In this document: positions 17,333 to 25,456 of the stretch, one piece after another | Position numbering within the stretch: position 1 is the first letter of the stretch | How the letters are laid out: each line of letters begins with the position of its first letter | From: Ferrigenium straubiae | GTDB lineage: Bacteria; Pseudomonadota; Gammaproteobacteria; Burkholderiales; Gallionellaceae | Assembly: GCA_019449655.1 (NCBI GenBank) | Contig: JAHQXD010000001.1 | Span: 585,562 to 649,561, forward strand | Reading direction: 5' to 3' | DNA: 64,000 bases | Notes under the pieces: model-generated | What the model saw: the letters and a program-made list of their open reading frames with translations, nothing else | Databases searched by the model: none | What the model was told of the DNA's origin: nothing | Translations under genes and position numbers: made by a program

Positions 17333-18295
17333 TCAATGCTCCCAATCCAGGTGCAATGTCCTGGCGAATCCGGGCGCACCGAGCACTCCGACGGTTACCT
17401 TGTCGCCGGCCTCGGTGCCGAGCAGCGCAAGCGGATAGCTAAAGCCGCATACCGGGCTCTCGGATAATCCCAGGCTGCAAATGTCATTCCTGTCCTTATC
17501 CAGCGAGATGACGGCGCGCCTTTCGCCGTTGACGCCGATCTCCAGGAAATAGCAGTCCGTTTCGGCGCAGGACAACCAGCCGACGATCCGTTTTCCCCCG
17601 GCAATCAGGCAATTCCAGTTGGTGTCCCTTGTCGGGGCGGTGTTATAGCCGGCATCCCGCACCCGCTCCGAAAAAACGCCTACTTTCTCGAAAAAAAACC
17701 CGATATCCTGCTGGTTGTAGAGATATGCGGCCTTTATTTCGGCGGGCGGAATATTGATCCTGTCCTCTGCGTCGGAATCAGGCGCTCGATTCGCCAATAT
17801 CGATTCCACCGGCAGTCCAAACCTGGTTGAAAAAATCCCGACAAAATATCTGTAATGACTCGTCAGGCCAATCAATGCGCCGGATTCGCTGCCTAGCTCC
17901 CCGAGCATTTTCCACTGCACGTTCCGGTTGTCCGGAGCCGAGGAAAAATCCGCGAAACTGCGCGCATACCCATAATGCCTCTTGACATGCTGATACGCCG
18001 AAACGATCCGCTCCACCGGGTTTCTGACAATGGACACCACCGCATCCGGCGGAACGCAATGCGCATATCCGCTATAAGGGACATGCCCGCAAATGAAATT
18101 GAATTTGTCGGCATCGAAAATTTCGCTCTCGGGCGTCATTTCCATGGGGTTTATCCCTGCCAGCTCGCAGGCAGACTCATGGAATTCTTTTCCGTAGCCA
18201 TAAAGCATGCGGACCTGTTCGTTCCCATGAAGCGCACGACGAAAGCTGGTTCCCGCGGTTTTGGGGACATGAACAATGAAGTTGATTTTCTTCAT
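17333..18295 (-). CDS. carbohydrate sulfotransferase with C-terminal beta domain
   Basis: A 320-residue protein. The PAPS 5'-phosphosulfate loop is HVPKTAGTSFR near the N-terminus, and the 3'-phosphate motif is SIVRNPVERIVSAYQH. Both are hallmarks of the Sulfotransfer_2 family of carbohydrate sulfotransferases. A beta-rich tail (about 230-320; LEIGVNGE, GDKVTVGVLG) resembles that of the sulfotransferase at 5074-6081. The ATG at 18295 was chosen because it opens the P-loop domain; Met at 18340 is an alternative. With CysC in the same operon, capsule sulfation is the probable function. Confidence 0.87.
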   Translation of the reverse strand: MKKINFIVHVPKTAGTSFRRALHGNEQVRMLYGYGKEFHESACELAGINPMEMTPESEIFDADKFNFICGHVPYSGYAHCVPPDAVVSIVRNPVERIVSAYQHVKRHYGYARSFADFSSAPDNRNVQWKMLGELGSESGALIGLTSHYRYFVGIFSTRFGLPVESILANRAPDSDAEDRINIPPAEIKAAYLYNQQDIGFFFEKVGVFSERVRDAGYNTAPTRDTNWNCLIAGGKRIVGWLSCAETDCYFLEIGVNGERRAVISLDKDRNDICSLGLSESPVCGFSYPLALLGTEAGDKVTVGVLGAPGFARTLHLDWEH

Positions 18296-18336
18296 GGCAG
18301 CTTCAGTTCGTTCGTTGGGTTCATGGGCCAGCAAAT

Positions 18337-19365
18337 TCATTGTGTGGTGCACTTGGCGCGCCAAGCGGCCTGATTCGTGGCTTGCGCTCCTGCTTTTTCG
18401 ATGTGGTCGAGCTGGCGGCCAAATTCCAGCACCGTACGCATCGCCGGGTAATCGTCGCCGGCGGCGGTTTCGGGAATGGTCGTCCGCGGGTAGGGAAACC
18501 AGCTTGCTACGATGAAATCGCCTGGCGTGCCCCCGGCGCCCATATAGCACTCCTGGGCAGCCAGAGTCCGCTCGTGGATTGCCTTTCCGGAAATCTCCCC
18601 TCCCTTCCTCGATGTGGCCAAAAGGCCGAACCGCAACCCCAGTTCATCCTCCACATAGCTTTCGACTGCCCTGGCTTGTTGCCACGTAACGCCATGCCGC
18701 TGCTCCCTGGGGATATCGAAGGGCATATCCAGATGGATATATGAAAGCGGAATGCCTTCCTGTGCCAGGGCATCCTTGAGCATGAGATAAGGCTGCCGGT
18801 AGTCTTGGTTATAAGACGGAAGCGCATCGATGATGCCGATCTGGGCCTGCGGATAAACCGCGCGGGCTGCCTTGGCATAGGCGACGACATCTTCGATCCT
18901 CTTGCTCAAGGGGTAATCCACCGTTGTGCCCCCGAGCACCAGAGGCTGGGACAGAACGCTTTGCAGGCTGATGTAATCGACCTGTATGCCCAGCCGCTTG
19001 AGGCGTTCAAGCAGGCGAATTTCACCGGAAGCGATTTTTTTCCTTCCCGATGTCTGCGTCCAGGTTGCGCCGGTTGCATCTATGGCCAGCTTGATGCGGT
19101 TTCTGTTCAGGTAGGGGTAAAACGCGCCGGCCAGAAACCTGTCGTCCATGACATCGAGCACGTTGGCTCTCACCATGTACACATGAATGTAACGGCTTGC
19201 ATGGTTGAACGTCTCCGGATGCTGGAATTTTTCGGCGAAATCCGGCGGCATGCCGCCGGGCCTGCCGAGGTTGTTGTCTTCGTACCATATGTCCGCGGCC
19301 GCGGCCGCGGCGGAGATCGCCGAAAACGCCAAGACCATCATGATTCTTGCTTGAGTGCGCATCAT
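18337..19365 (-). CDS. secreted protein of unknown function in capsule operon
   Basis: A 342-residue protein with a signal peptide (RTQARIMMVLAFSAISAAAAAA). The mature part has a regular alternation of strands and helices suggestive of a TIM barrel (RYIHVYMVRA, IKLAIDATG, IQVDYISLQS, AQIGIIDALPSYN, YIHLDMPFD, DFIVASWFPYP). Acidic residues at strand ends would fit a glycoside hydrolase, but no catalytic motif is recognised. Its start overlaps the stop of the fusion gene, so they are translationally coupled. A periplasmic capsule-trimming or chain-processing enzyme is one possibility; this is speculation. Confidence 0.7.
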   Translation of the reverse strand: MMRTQARIMMVLAFSAISAAAAAADIWYEDNNLGRPGGMPPDFAEKFQHPETFNHASRYIHVYMVRANVLDVMDDRFLAGAFYPYLNRNRIKLAIDATGATWTQTSGRKKIASGEIRLLERLKRLGIQVDYISLQSVLSQPLVLGGTTVDYPLSKRIEDVVAYAKAARAVYPQAQIGIIDALPSYNQDYRQPYLMLKDALAQEGIPLSYIHLDMPFDIPREQRHGVTWQQARAVESYVEDELGLRFGLLATSRKGGEISGKAIHERTLAAQECYMGAGGTPGDFIVASWFPYPRTTIPETAAGDDYPAMRTVLEFGRQLDHIEKAGAQATNQAAWRAKCTTQ

Positions 19366-22300
19366 GACACCTCCAGGGAGAAATCCTCTCTCGCCAAGGT
19401 CAGATTCGGGCTGTAGCAGGGATCGCTCTGCAACAGCTCGCCCCATTTAGTCTTAACGAACGCTATTTCCTTGTGGAATCGCTTGACCTTTTCCGGCGTA
19501 TCCTCTGCGCCGCGCGACTTCGATTCGTAATGGAACAGTTCCGCATAGGGGGTCCAGAGATTTCGATATCCCGCCTCGCGCACCTTGAGGCAGAAATCCA
19601 CATCGTTGAAGGCAATACGCAAGCCGTCTTCCTCCAGCCCCCCCACCTGTTCATAAACAGACTTGCGCACGACCAGGCAGGCCGCCGTCACCGCCGACAG
19701 GTTCTGGATTACCTTCAGACGGTGAAAATATCCCGATGATTCGCGCGGAAAGTATTTGTGCGAATGTCCCGCCACGCCTCCCAGCCCGACGATCACCCCG
19801 GCATGCTGGATGGTTTCGTCCTCGTAATACAGCTTGGCGCCCACGCAGCCTATCTCGGGGCGCAGGGCATGGCTGGCCATCTCGTCCAGCCATTCCGGAC
19901 TGATGACTTCGATGTCGTTGTTGACGAGGCCGATCAGTTCGCCTCTGGCTTGTTGCACCCCGTAATTGTTGATGGCGGAGTAGTTGAACGGCCGGTGGTA
20001 GGCCAGCACCCTCACCCTGCTGTCCTCTGCCTGGATGCGCTCAAAGAATTCCAGCGTGGCGGGCTCGGAGCTTTCGTTGTCCAGGATGACGATTTCGTAA
20101 TTCCGGTAAGTCGTTTTGTCGAGGATGCTGCGCACGCAAGGTTCGAGCAACTCCCGCTTGTCCCGGGTTGGGATGAGCAGGCTGACTGGCGGCTCCGGTT
20201 GCGGAACGGGATAACGAACCCGGTAAGTGTTAGGCCCCAGCCCATTTTCCACCTTCACATCGTCCCGGCCCTGCGCGCTGAAAAAGTTCTCCAGGGCTTT
20301 GATGCCTGCTTCAGCGGTGTAGCTCTTCTCCCCGCTGTTGAGAGCGGTAGACCCTTCCGCCATGCGCCAGTGATAGAGCACTTTGGGGATATGCACGATC
20401 CCGGCAGGCTTCACATGCGGCAGGCAGCGCAGCAACAGGTCATGATCCTGGCTGCCCTCCACGCCGTCGCGGAACCCACCGATGCGTTGCAGCAACTCGC
20501 GGCGGTAAACACCCAGATGCGAGACATAGTTCTGCGACAGAAACAAGTCGGGGTTCCACTCCGGTTTGAAATGCGGATCTGAACGATTGCCCTGCTCGCC
20601 GATTTTATCCTCGTCGCTGTAGAGTATCTGTGCAGACGGTTTCCGGTTGATCGCTTCCACCACAAAATGCAGGGCATGGCGCGCCAATTCGTCGTCGTGA
20701 TCCAGCAGGGCCACATACTCACCGGTCGCCAGCGCCAGCGCGCTGTTGCTGGCTGCGGAAATGTGGCCGTTCTCCTCGCGGAACACTACCTTGATGCGCG
20801 GATCGCGCCGCATGTATTCCTCAAGCACGGCTTTGACATGCGGCTCGGTCGATGCATCGTCCGCGATGCACAGTTCCCAGCAGGAATAGCCCTGTGCCAG
20901 CACCGATTCCAGGGCTTGCCGCAGGAATTTTTCTGCAGTGTTGTAGACAGGGATGACTATCGAAACAGTTGGCCGGAGCTTGAACGGCTCAGGCGATGCC
21001 GCAAGCGCGTCCAGCCTGGAAAACTCCGGGGTTTCGACGCCGGCGATCCATCTTTCGTAGATGTCACTGATACCGGCCTTAACGCTATCAACAAGAAAAG
21101 TGTGGGTATAGCATTGGAAAAGCAGCTCCCTTGCGGCGACTTTCCCGGATTCTTCCTGTGCCTGCAAATCCCGCCAAATCTGCAACAGCGACATATTCTT
21201 GTAAGGCGCATAACGATTGCACAGGCGCTGCAATATGCGGTGATACGCAAACACAGCCATCACCGGCGCAAAATTAAGGCGTTCTACGGAAAACCTGGCC
21301 ACTCCTTCGAGAGGGTCGAAACGGACTTGTTTGGGTACGCCAGGCAAATGGCACAACCGCTTGGACTCCTGGCCGCTCCTGAACGGCAAGACCACCGAAG
21401 TCCGTTCGCTATAGCCTTCGCCATAATCGAAATACAGCTTCGCGTTGCCGCGCTCGATATCCGAACGAATCTGCAATTCGATCATGTACCAGCCGGGGCG
21501 CAGCTTCCGGCTGATACCCTGCAGCACAAACCACGGGTCGCCTCCCCGCGAACGCCAGCAGTAATCGGCCTCGTCATGGCGATGAACGCCATTTGCAGGC
21601 TCAAGCGCCGTAACGTTGCCTTTGCGCCATCCGAGGGCCTCATATATGCCGGACTGTGCAAGGAACTCCCCAGGCAAATCCGGTGCCTCCCTCAATTTAT
21701 TCAGACGCGGCGCAGACAAGCCGAACTTTTCGGGCATATCAAAGAGATCGAGGCGGATGTCGCAGCATCCGGAGGGAACCAAAAGCGGGATCCGCTGTGC
21801 ACCTCTACCGGCAAGCAGCAGCTTGATGGCCAGCGACGGATCGAACCCTGCACCGGTATCGAAACATAGCCGCGCCTCGATTGGCCGCTCGGCCGCCATA
21901 TCCACATCCAGCCAGTACCAGCCTGCCAAGCCATGCCAGGCGCGCTCGGCCATCAACAGGAATTGGCCATCGCGCCCGGCCGGCAGCCACTCGCATCCGT
22001 TCCGTTTCAGGTGTTCGAGCGGGAGCAGATCGATGCCAAGCTTGCGGCCAAGGATGGGTAGCAGGCCTTTGACCATCCGCACCGGCCTGAAAAGCTTCCA
22101 TCCAAAGGAAGATCGCGCCTGTTCAAGGCGGTAACCGTCCCGGATTGCGCCGATGCGCAATTGCCGGATAGCCGCGCCTTGCCTGGCGCTGTCTTGCAGC
22201 AGCGCTTCGATCCGCCCATCGCGCCCGGTCATATCCTGGCTAAGCGCATTCATCTGCGCTTCGCGTTCCTCTGCTGTCTGCATCAGCTCCGCAATCCGCT

Positions 22301-23954
22301 CATCCCGCTCAGCCATGGCCTGGCTGAGCGCATCTGTCTGCGCTTCGCGTTCCCATGCCGTTTTCATCAGCTCCGCAATCTGCCCCTCGCGCCCCGCCAT
22401 GCCCTGTGTCAGCGCAGCCATAAGCGCATTTCGCTCTTCAACCGTTTTCAGCAGCGTTTCAATCCGGTCGTCGCGCTCGGCAATGCCTTGGGTGAGTCCG
22501 GCCATATGGGTTCTGCACTGCCTTACTGTTTCAATCAGCGCTTCGATCCGTTTATCCCGTTCGGCAATATCCTGGCTAAGCGACACTATTTGAGCCTTAT
22601 GCTCCTTGTCCGTTTGCGCCTGCGCGATAATCCAGCCATCGCGCTCGGCTATATCCCGATTGAGCAGAGAAATTTGCGCTTTGTGCTCCTTGGCTGTTTG
22701 TGTCAGCGCAGCAATCGAGCCCTCGCGCTCAGTCATATCCCGGTCGAGTGCAGCTATCCGGGCTTCACGCGCCTCGGCTGTTTGTGCCAAGGCGGCCATC
22801 TCTCCGTCGCGCCCGGCAATGCCTTGGCTGAGCTCAACTATCCTGGCTTCCCGTTCCCCAATCGTTTGCGCCAAGGCCGCAATCTGCGCATCGTGCTCGG
22901 CCATGCCCTGACTGAGTGCAGCCATCCGCACCTCACTCTCTGCTGCCGTTTGCTTCAGCGCGGCGATCTGGCTGTCGCGCGCAGTAACGCCCTGCCCCAA
23001 CATGCCAACGCGATTGCTCCGGTCCGCCAATTCGCGGTTCGCGCCGGCAATGATGCCATCCAGCTGCAAGAGATAATTCATGGCTTGCGCCATGCCTGCC
23101 ATCTGCCCGGCAAGATTCCCGAATACTCCGGCAACTTCCTCCGAATCCAAGCTTAGCCGGTCTGCCGCAACTTCGGCCAACAGCATGACCGCCGTTCTGA
23201 CCGGGACCGGAACCGATGGGGATTCAAGGACATCTTCGGGCTCGTAACGGGCATGCCGCAGGCGGGCATCCAGAAATTCACTGCTGAATTCGGCCAGTCG
23301 ATCGGAATCCGGCGTTTTATCCGGACACAGGGCTGCAGCCATTCTGGAAAACTCTTGCTGCGGGTTGTCCAGCAGAAGATCGAAGTCGACCAGCACCCGG
23401 CGCGCGCCTTGCGTGAGAAGCACGCAGGGCAGCATGTGCTGAAGCCAGAGATAATGGCTCTTCTCGTGGGGAAGCCTGTATTTCGCTTCCAGGGACTTGG
23501 CCACGCTGAGCGGGTTCCTGACGGCTATTACATAAGAGATGTCCAGCCGCAGATGCTCGAAAACCCTTTTCCAGAACGGTAGCAGGCGGCTCAGGCGCGG
23601 ATCCTTGAGGCCGAAATGATCCGCATCCTGCAATCGCGACCTGAGCAGTTCGATTGCCCGCAACCGGAGGCCGGCATATTTCTCGTGCAGCAGTTCGCCG
23701 GCCGGCACCGGGGCAAGGGTATGCCATTCCCGGCCGAGAGCGTTGAGCAATTCGATATTGATGGCTTTTACATCGGCATCCTCAAATACCGCCATCTCGT
23801 CATTGTCCGCTGCCGGCGGTACGAGGCGTTCACCCAGATCGACGCCCAGCGTCTGAAGCCCCCGGGTAATGGCACTGGTGCCGCCCCTGTGCATCCCCAG
23901 GACGACAGTGATGGATTTTTTTCCGCTGCGCATTTTCGGTTCTCTGGAACACAT
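19362..23954 (-). CDS. sulfotransferase / coiled-coil repeat / double GT2 fusion protein
   Basis: About 1530 residues combining several functions. The N-terminus is a sulfotransferase-like domain (LGMHRGGTS near residue 20, and AVRNPLSVAKS near 145). A long coiled coil (about 314-591) is built of some twenty 14-residue repeats. Two similar beta-sandwich modules follow (each starting GWY, near 678 and 821), then two GT2 domains (about 995-1230 with SIVIPVYN, DHDDEL and YSDEDK; about 1255-1525 with SLLIPTRD, NNDIEV and FNDVDFCL). It could sulfate and extend the capsule chain on one scaffold. The ATG at 23954 is annotated; a TTG at 23972 overlaps the rfbA stop and an ATG at 23933 also exists. 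Confidence 0.85.
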   Translation of the reverse strand: MCSREPKMRSGKKSITVVLGMHRGGTSAITRGLQTLGVDLGERLVPPAADNDEMAVFEDADVKAINIELLNALGREWHTLAPVPAGELLHEKYAGLRLRAIELLRSRLQDADHFGLKDPRLSRLLPFWKRVFEHLRLDISYVIAVRNPLSVAKSLEAKYRLPHEKSHYLWLQHMLPCVLLTQGARRVLVDFDLLLDNPQQEFSRMAAALCPDKTPDSDRLAEFSSEFLDARLRHARYEPEDVLESPSVPVPVRTAVMLLAEVAADRLSLDSEEVAGVFGNLAGQMAGMAQAMNYLLQLDGIIAGANRELADRSNRVGMLGQGVTARDSQIAALKQTAAESEVRMAALSQGMAEHDAQIAALAQTIGEREARIVELSQGIAGRDGEMAALAQTAEAREARIAALDRDMTEREGSIAALTQTAKEHKAQISLLNRDIAERDGWIIAQAQTDKEHKAQIVSLSQDIAERDKRIEALIETVRQCRTHMAGLTQGIAERDDRIETLLKTVEERNALMAALTQGMAGREGQIAELMKTAWEREAQTDALSQAMAERDERIAELMQTAEEREAQMNALSQDMTGRDGRIEALLQDSARQGAAIRQLRIGAIRDGYRLEQARSSFGWKLFRPVRMVKGLLPILGRKLGIDLLPLEHLKRNGCEWLPAGRDGQFLLMAERAWHGLAGWYWLDVDMAAERPIEARLCFDTGAGFDPSLAIKLLLAGRGAQRIPLLVPSGCCDIRLDLFDMPEKFGLSAPRLNKLREAPDLPGEFLAQSGIYEALGWRKGNVTALEPANGVHRHDEADYCWRSRGGDPWFVLQGISRKLRPGWYMIELQIRSDIERGNAKLYFDYGEGYSERTSVVLPFRSGQESKRLCHLPGVPKQVRFDPLEGVARFSVERLNFAPVMAVFAYHRILQRLCNRYAPYKNMSLLQIWRDLQAQEESGKVAARELLFQCYTHTFLVDSVKAGISDIYERWIAGVETPEFSRLDALAASPEPFKLRPTVSIVIPVYNTAEKFLRQALESVLAQGYSCWELCIADDASTEPHVKAVLEEYMRRDPRIKVVFREENGHISAASNSALALATGEYVALLDHDDELARHALHFVVEAINRKPSAQILYSDEDKIGEQGNRSDPHFKPEWNPDLFLSQNYVSHLGVYRRELLQRIGGFRDGVEGSQDHDLLLRCLPHVKPAGIVHIPKVLYHWRMAEGSTALNSGEKSYTAEAGIKALENFFSAQGRDDVKVENGLGPNTYRVRYPVPQPEPPVSLLIPTRDKRELLEPCVRSILDKTTYRNYEIVILDNESSEPATLEFFERIQAEDSRVRVLAYHRPFNYSAINNYGVQQARGELIGLVNNDIEVISPEWLDEMASHALRPEIGCVGAKLYYEDETIQHAGVIVGLGGVAGHSHKYFPRESSGYFHRLKVIQNLSAVTAACLVVRKSVYEQVGGLEEDGLRIAFNDVDFCLKVREAGYRNLWTPYAELFHYESKSRGAEDTPEKVKRFHKEIAFVKTKWGELLQSDPCYSPNLTLAREDFSLEVS
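22182..23015 (-). repeat. coding tandem repeat, 42-bp units in an 84-bp super-period
   Basis: Encodes about twenty 14-residue units that alternate between two types, roughly IAALxQTxxEREAQ and IxxLSQDIAERDxR, giving a 28-residue super-repeat. Each unit is two heptads, as expected for a continuous coiled coil. The alternation of two unit types points to growth by duplication of the 84-bp double unit. Confidence 0.88.
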
Positions 23955-23968
23955 GTCGGATGCCTGGA

Positions 23969-24862
23969 TCAACGTATGGTCTCGGTAAGAATCGAGGCCA
24001 GGTACCGGCCATAACCGTTCTTGGACAGGGGTTGCGCCAGTTTTTCCAGCTGCTCCGCGGCAATGAATCCCTTGCGGAAGGCGATCTCCTCGGGACAGGC
24101 GATTTTCAGACCCTGCCGGTGTTCGATCGTTTCGATGAAGCTGCTGGCCTCGATCAGGCTCTCGTGGGTGCCGGTGTCCAGCCAGGCGTAGCCGCGGCTC
24201 ATGATTTCGACGGAGAGCTGCCGGCGCTCCAGGTAGATGCGGTTGATGTCGGTAATCTCGAGCTCGCCGCGCGCCGACGGCTTGAGACTGGCGGCGATGT
24301 CGGCGACCCGGTTGTCGTAGAAATACAGGCCGGTTACCGCATAGTTCGATTTTGGCCGCGCCGGCTTTTCTTCCAGCGAGACGACGCGCCCCTCATCGTC
24401 GAAGGCCACCACGCCGTAGCGCTGCGGATCATGCACATGGTAGGCGAACACCGTCGCCCCATCGATCCTTTCCATCGCGTGCTCCAGCGCAGTGTGCAGG
24501 CTGTGCCCGTAAAAGATGTTGTCGCCCAGGATCAGCGCGGAGGGATGGTTGCCGATGAATTCCCGCCCGATGATGAAGGCCTGCGCCAGCCCGTCCGGCG
24601 AGGGCTGCACGGCATACTGCAGGTTCAGCCCCCACTCGCTGCCGTCACCCAGCAGTTGTTCGAAGCGCGGCGTATCCTGCGGCGTGGAGATGATCAATAT
24701 GTCGCGTATCCCGGCCAGCATCAAGGTGGACAGGGGGTAGTAGATCATCGGCTTGTCGTAAACCGGCAGGAGCTGCTTGGACATCACCAGCGTCAACGGA
24801 TGCAAACGCGAACCGGAGCCACCGGCCAGGATAATTCCCTTGCGAGAGATAGAGGTCGTCAT
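23969..24862 (-). CDS. rfbA: glucose-1-phosphate thymidylyltransferase RfbA/RmlA
   Basis: A 297-residue enzyme making dTDP-glucose from dTTP and glucose-1-phosphate, the first step of dTDP-rhamnose synthesis. It has the nucleotidyltransferase signature [34 protein letters not shown], and LGDNIFYGH with the metal-binding Asp. Its length matches the family. Ribosome-binding sequence GGAAGGTG precedes the ATG. It follows rfbC directly in the operon; rfbB and rfbD are not in the window. Confidence 0.97.
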   Translation of the reverse strand: MTTSISRKGIILAGGSGSRLHPLTLVMSKQLLPVYDKPMIYYPLSTLMLAGIRDILIISTPQDTPRFEQLLGDGSEWGLNLQYAVQPSPDGLAQAFIIGREFIGNHPSALILGDNIFYGHSLHTALEHAMERIDGATVFAYHVHDPQRYGVVAFDDEGRVVSLEEKPARPKSNYAVTGLYFYDNRVADIAASLKPSARGELEITDINRIYLERRQLSVEIMSRGYAWLDTGTHESLIEASSFIETIEHRQGLKIACPEEIAFRKGFIAAEQLEKLAQPLSKNGYGRYLASILTETIR

Positions 24863-24871
24863 GGCAAATAT

Positions 24872-25429
24872 TCACCTTCCATATTGGGGTAAACGGCTTG
24901 TCTGGATGTCGGCCAACCTGATGCCCTGTGCATCCTTGCCGGACAGCTCCGGATTGCTTACCGGCCACGGAATGCCAAGGTCCGGATCGCTCCACAGCAC
25001 GCTACCTTCCGCCTGCGGGTTGTATTTGTCGTTGCATTTGTAGGCAAACAGCGCCATGTCCGAGGTGACGCAGAAGCCGTGGGCGAAGCCGGGCGGAATG
25101 TAGAACTGACGCTTGTTTTCGGCCGAAAGCACGGCGCTGGCCCACTGACCAAAGGTGGGCGAGCCAAGGCGGATATCCACGGCGACATCGAATACCTCGC
25201 CCTGCAGCACATAGACCAGCTTGCCTTGGGAATTCGGCTTCTGGAAATGCAGGCCGCGCAGCACCCCCTTCCTGGAGCAGGAAAGATTGTCCTGCACGAA
25301 GGTCTCAGGCAGCCCGGCTACGGCATAGCCGGCCTGGTTCCATGTTTCCATGAAGAAGCCCCGCTGATCGCCGAACACTTTAGGCTCGATGATCAACACC
25401 CCCGGAAGAGCGGTCTCATGAATTTGCAT
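24872..25429 (-). CDS. rfbC: dTDP-4-dehydrorhamnose 3,5-epimerase RfbC/RmlC
   Basis: A 185-residue cupin epimerase of the dTDP-L-rhamnose pathway. It has the family core GDQRGFFMETWN, VLRGLHFQ with the catalytic His, YVLQGEVFDVAVDIR, and PPGFAHGF. The ATG at 25429 follows GGAGA and is preferred to an upstream GTG at 25441. The 9-base gap to rfbA indicates cotranscription. It suggests a rhamnose-type sugar in the capsule. Confidence 0.96.
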   Translation of the reverse strand: MQIHETALPGVLIIEPKVFGDQRGFFMETWNQAGYAVAGLPETFVQDNLSCSRKGVLRGLHFQKPNSQGKLVYVLQGEVFDVAVDIRLGSPTFGQWASAVLSAENKRQFYIPPGFAHGFCVTSDMALFAYKCNDKYNPQAEGSVLWSDPDLGIPWPVSNPELSGKDAQGIRLADIQTSRLPQYGR

Positions 25430-25456
25430 GTTTGTCTCCACTGGCCATGGAATATT

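Noticed and set aside
22182-23015. Regular repeats considered as a CRISPR array or satellite
   Set aside because: The units are in frame, vary at the third base, and encode a 14-residue heptad pattern; there are no identical repeats with unique spacers.
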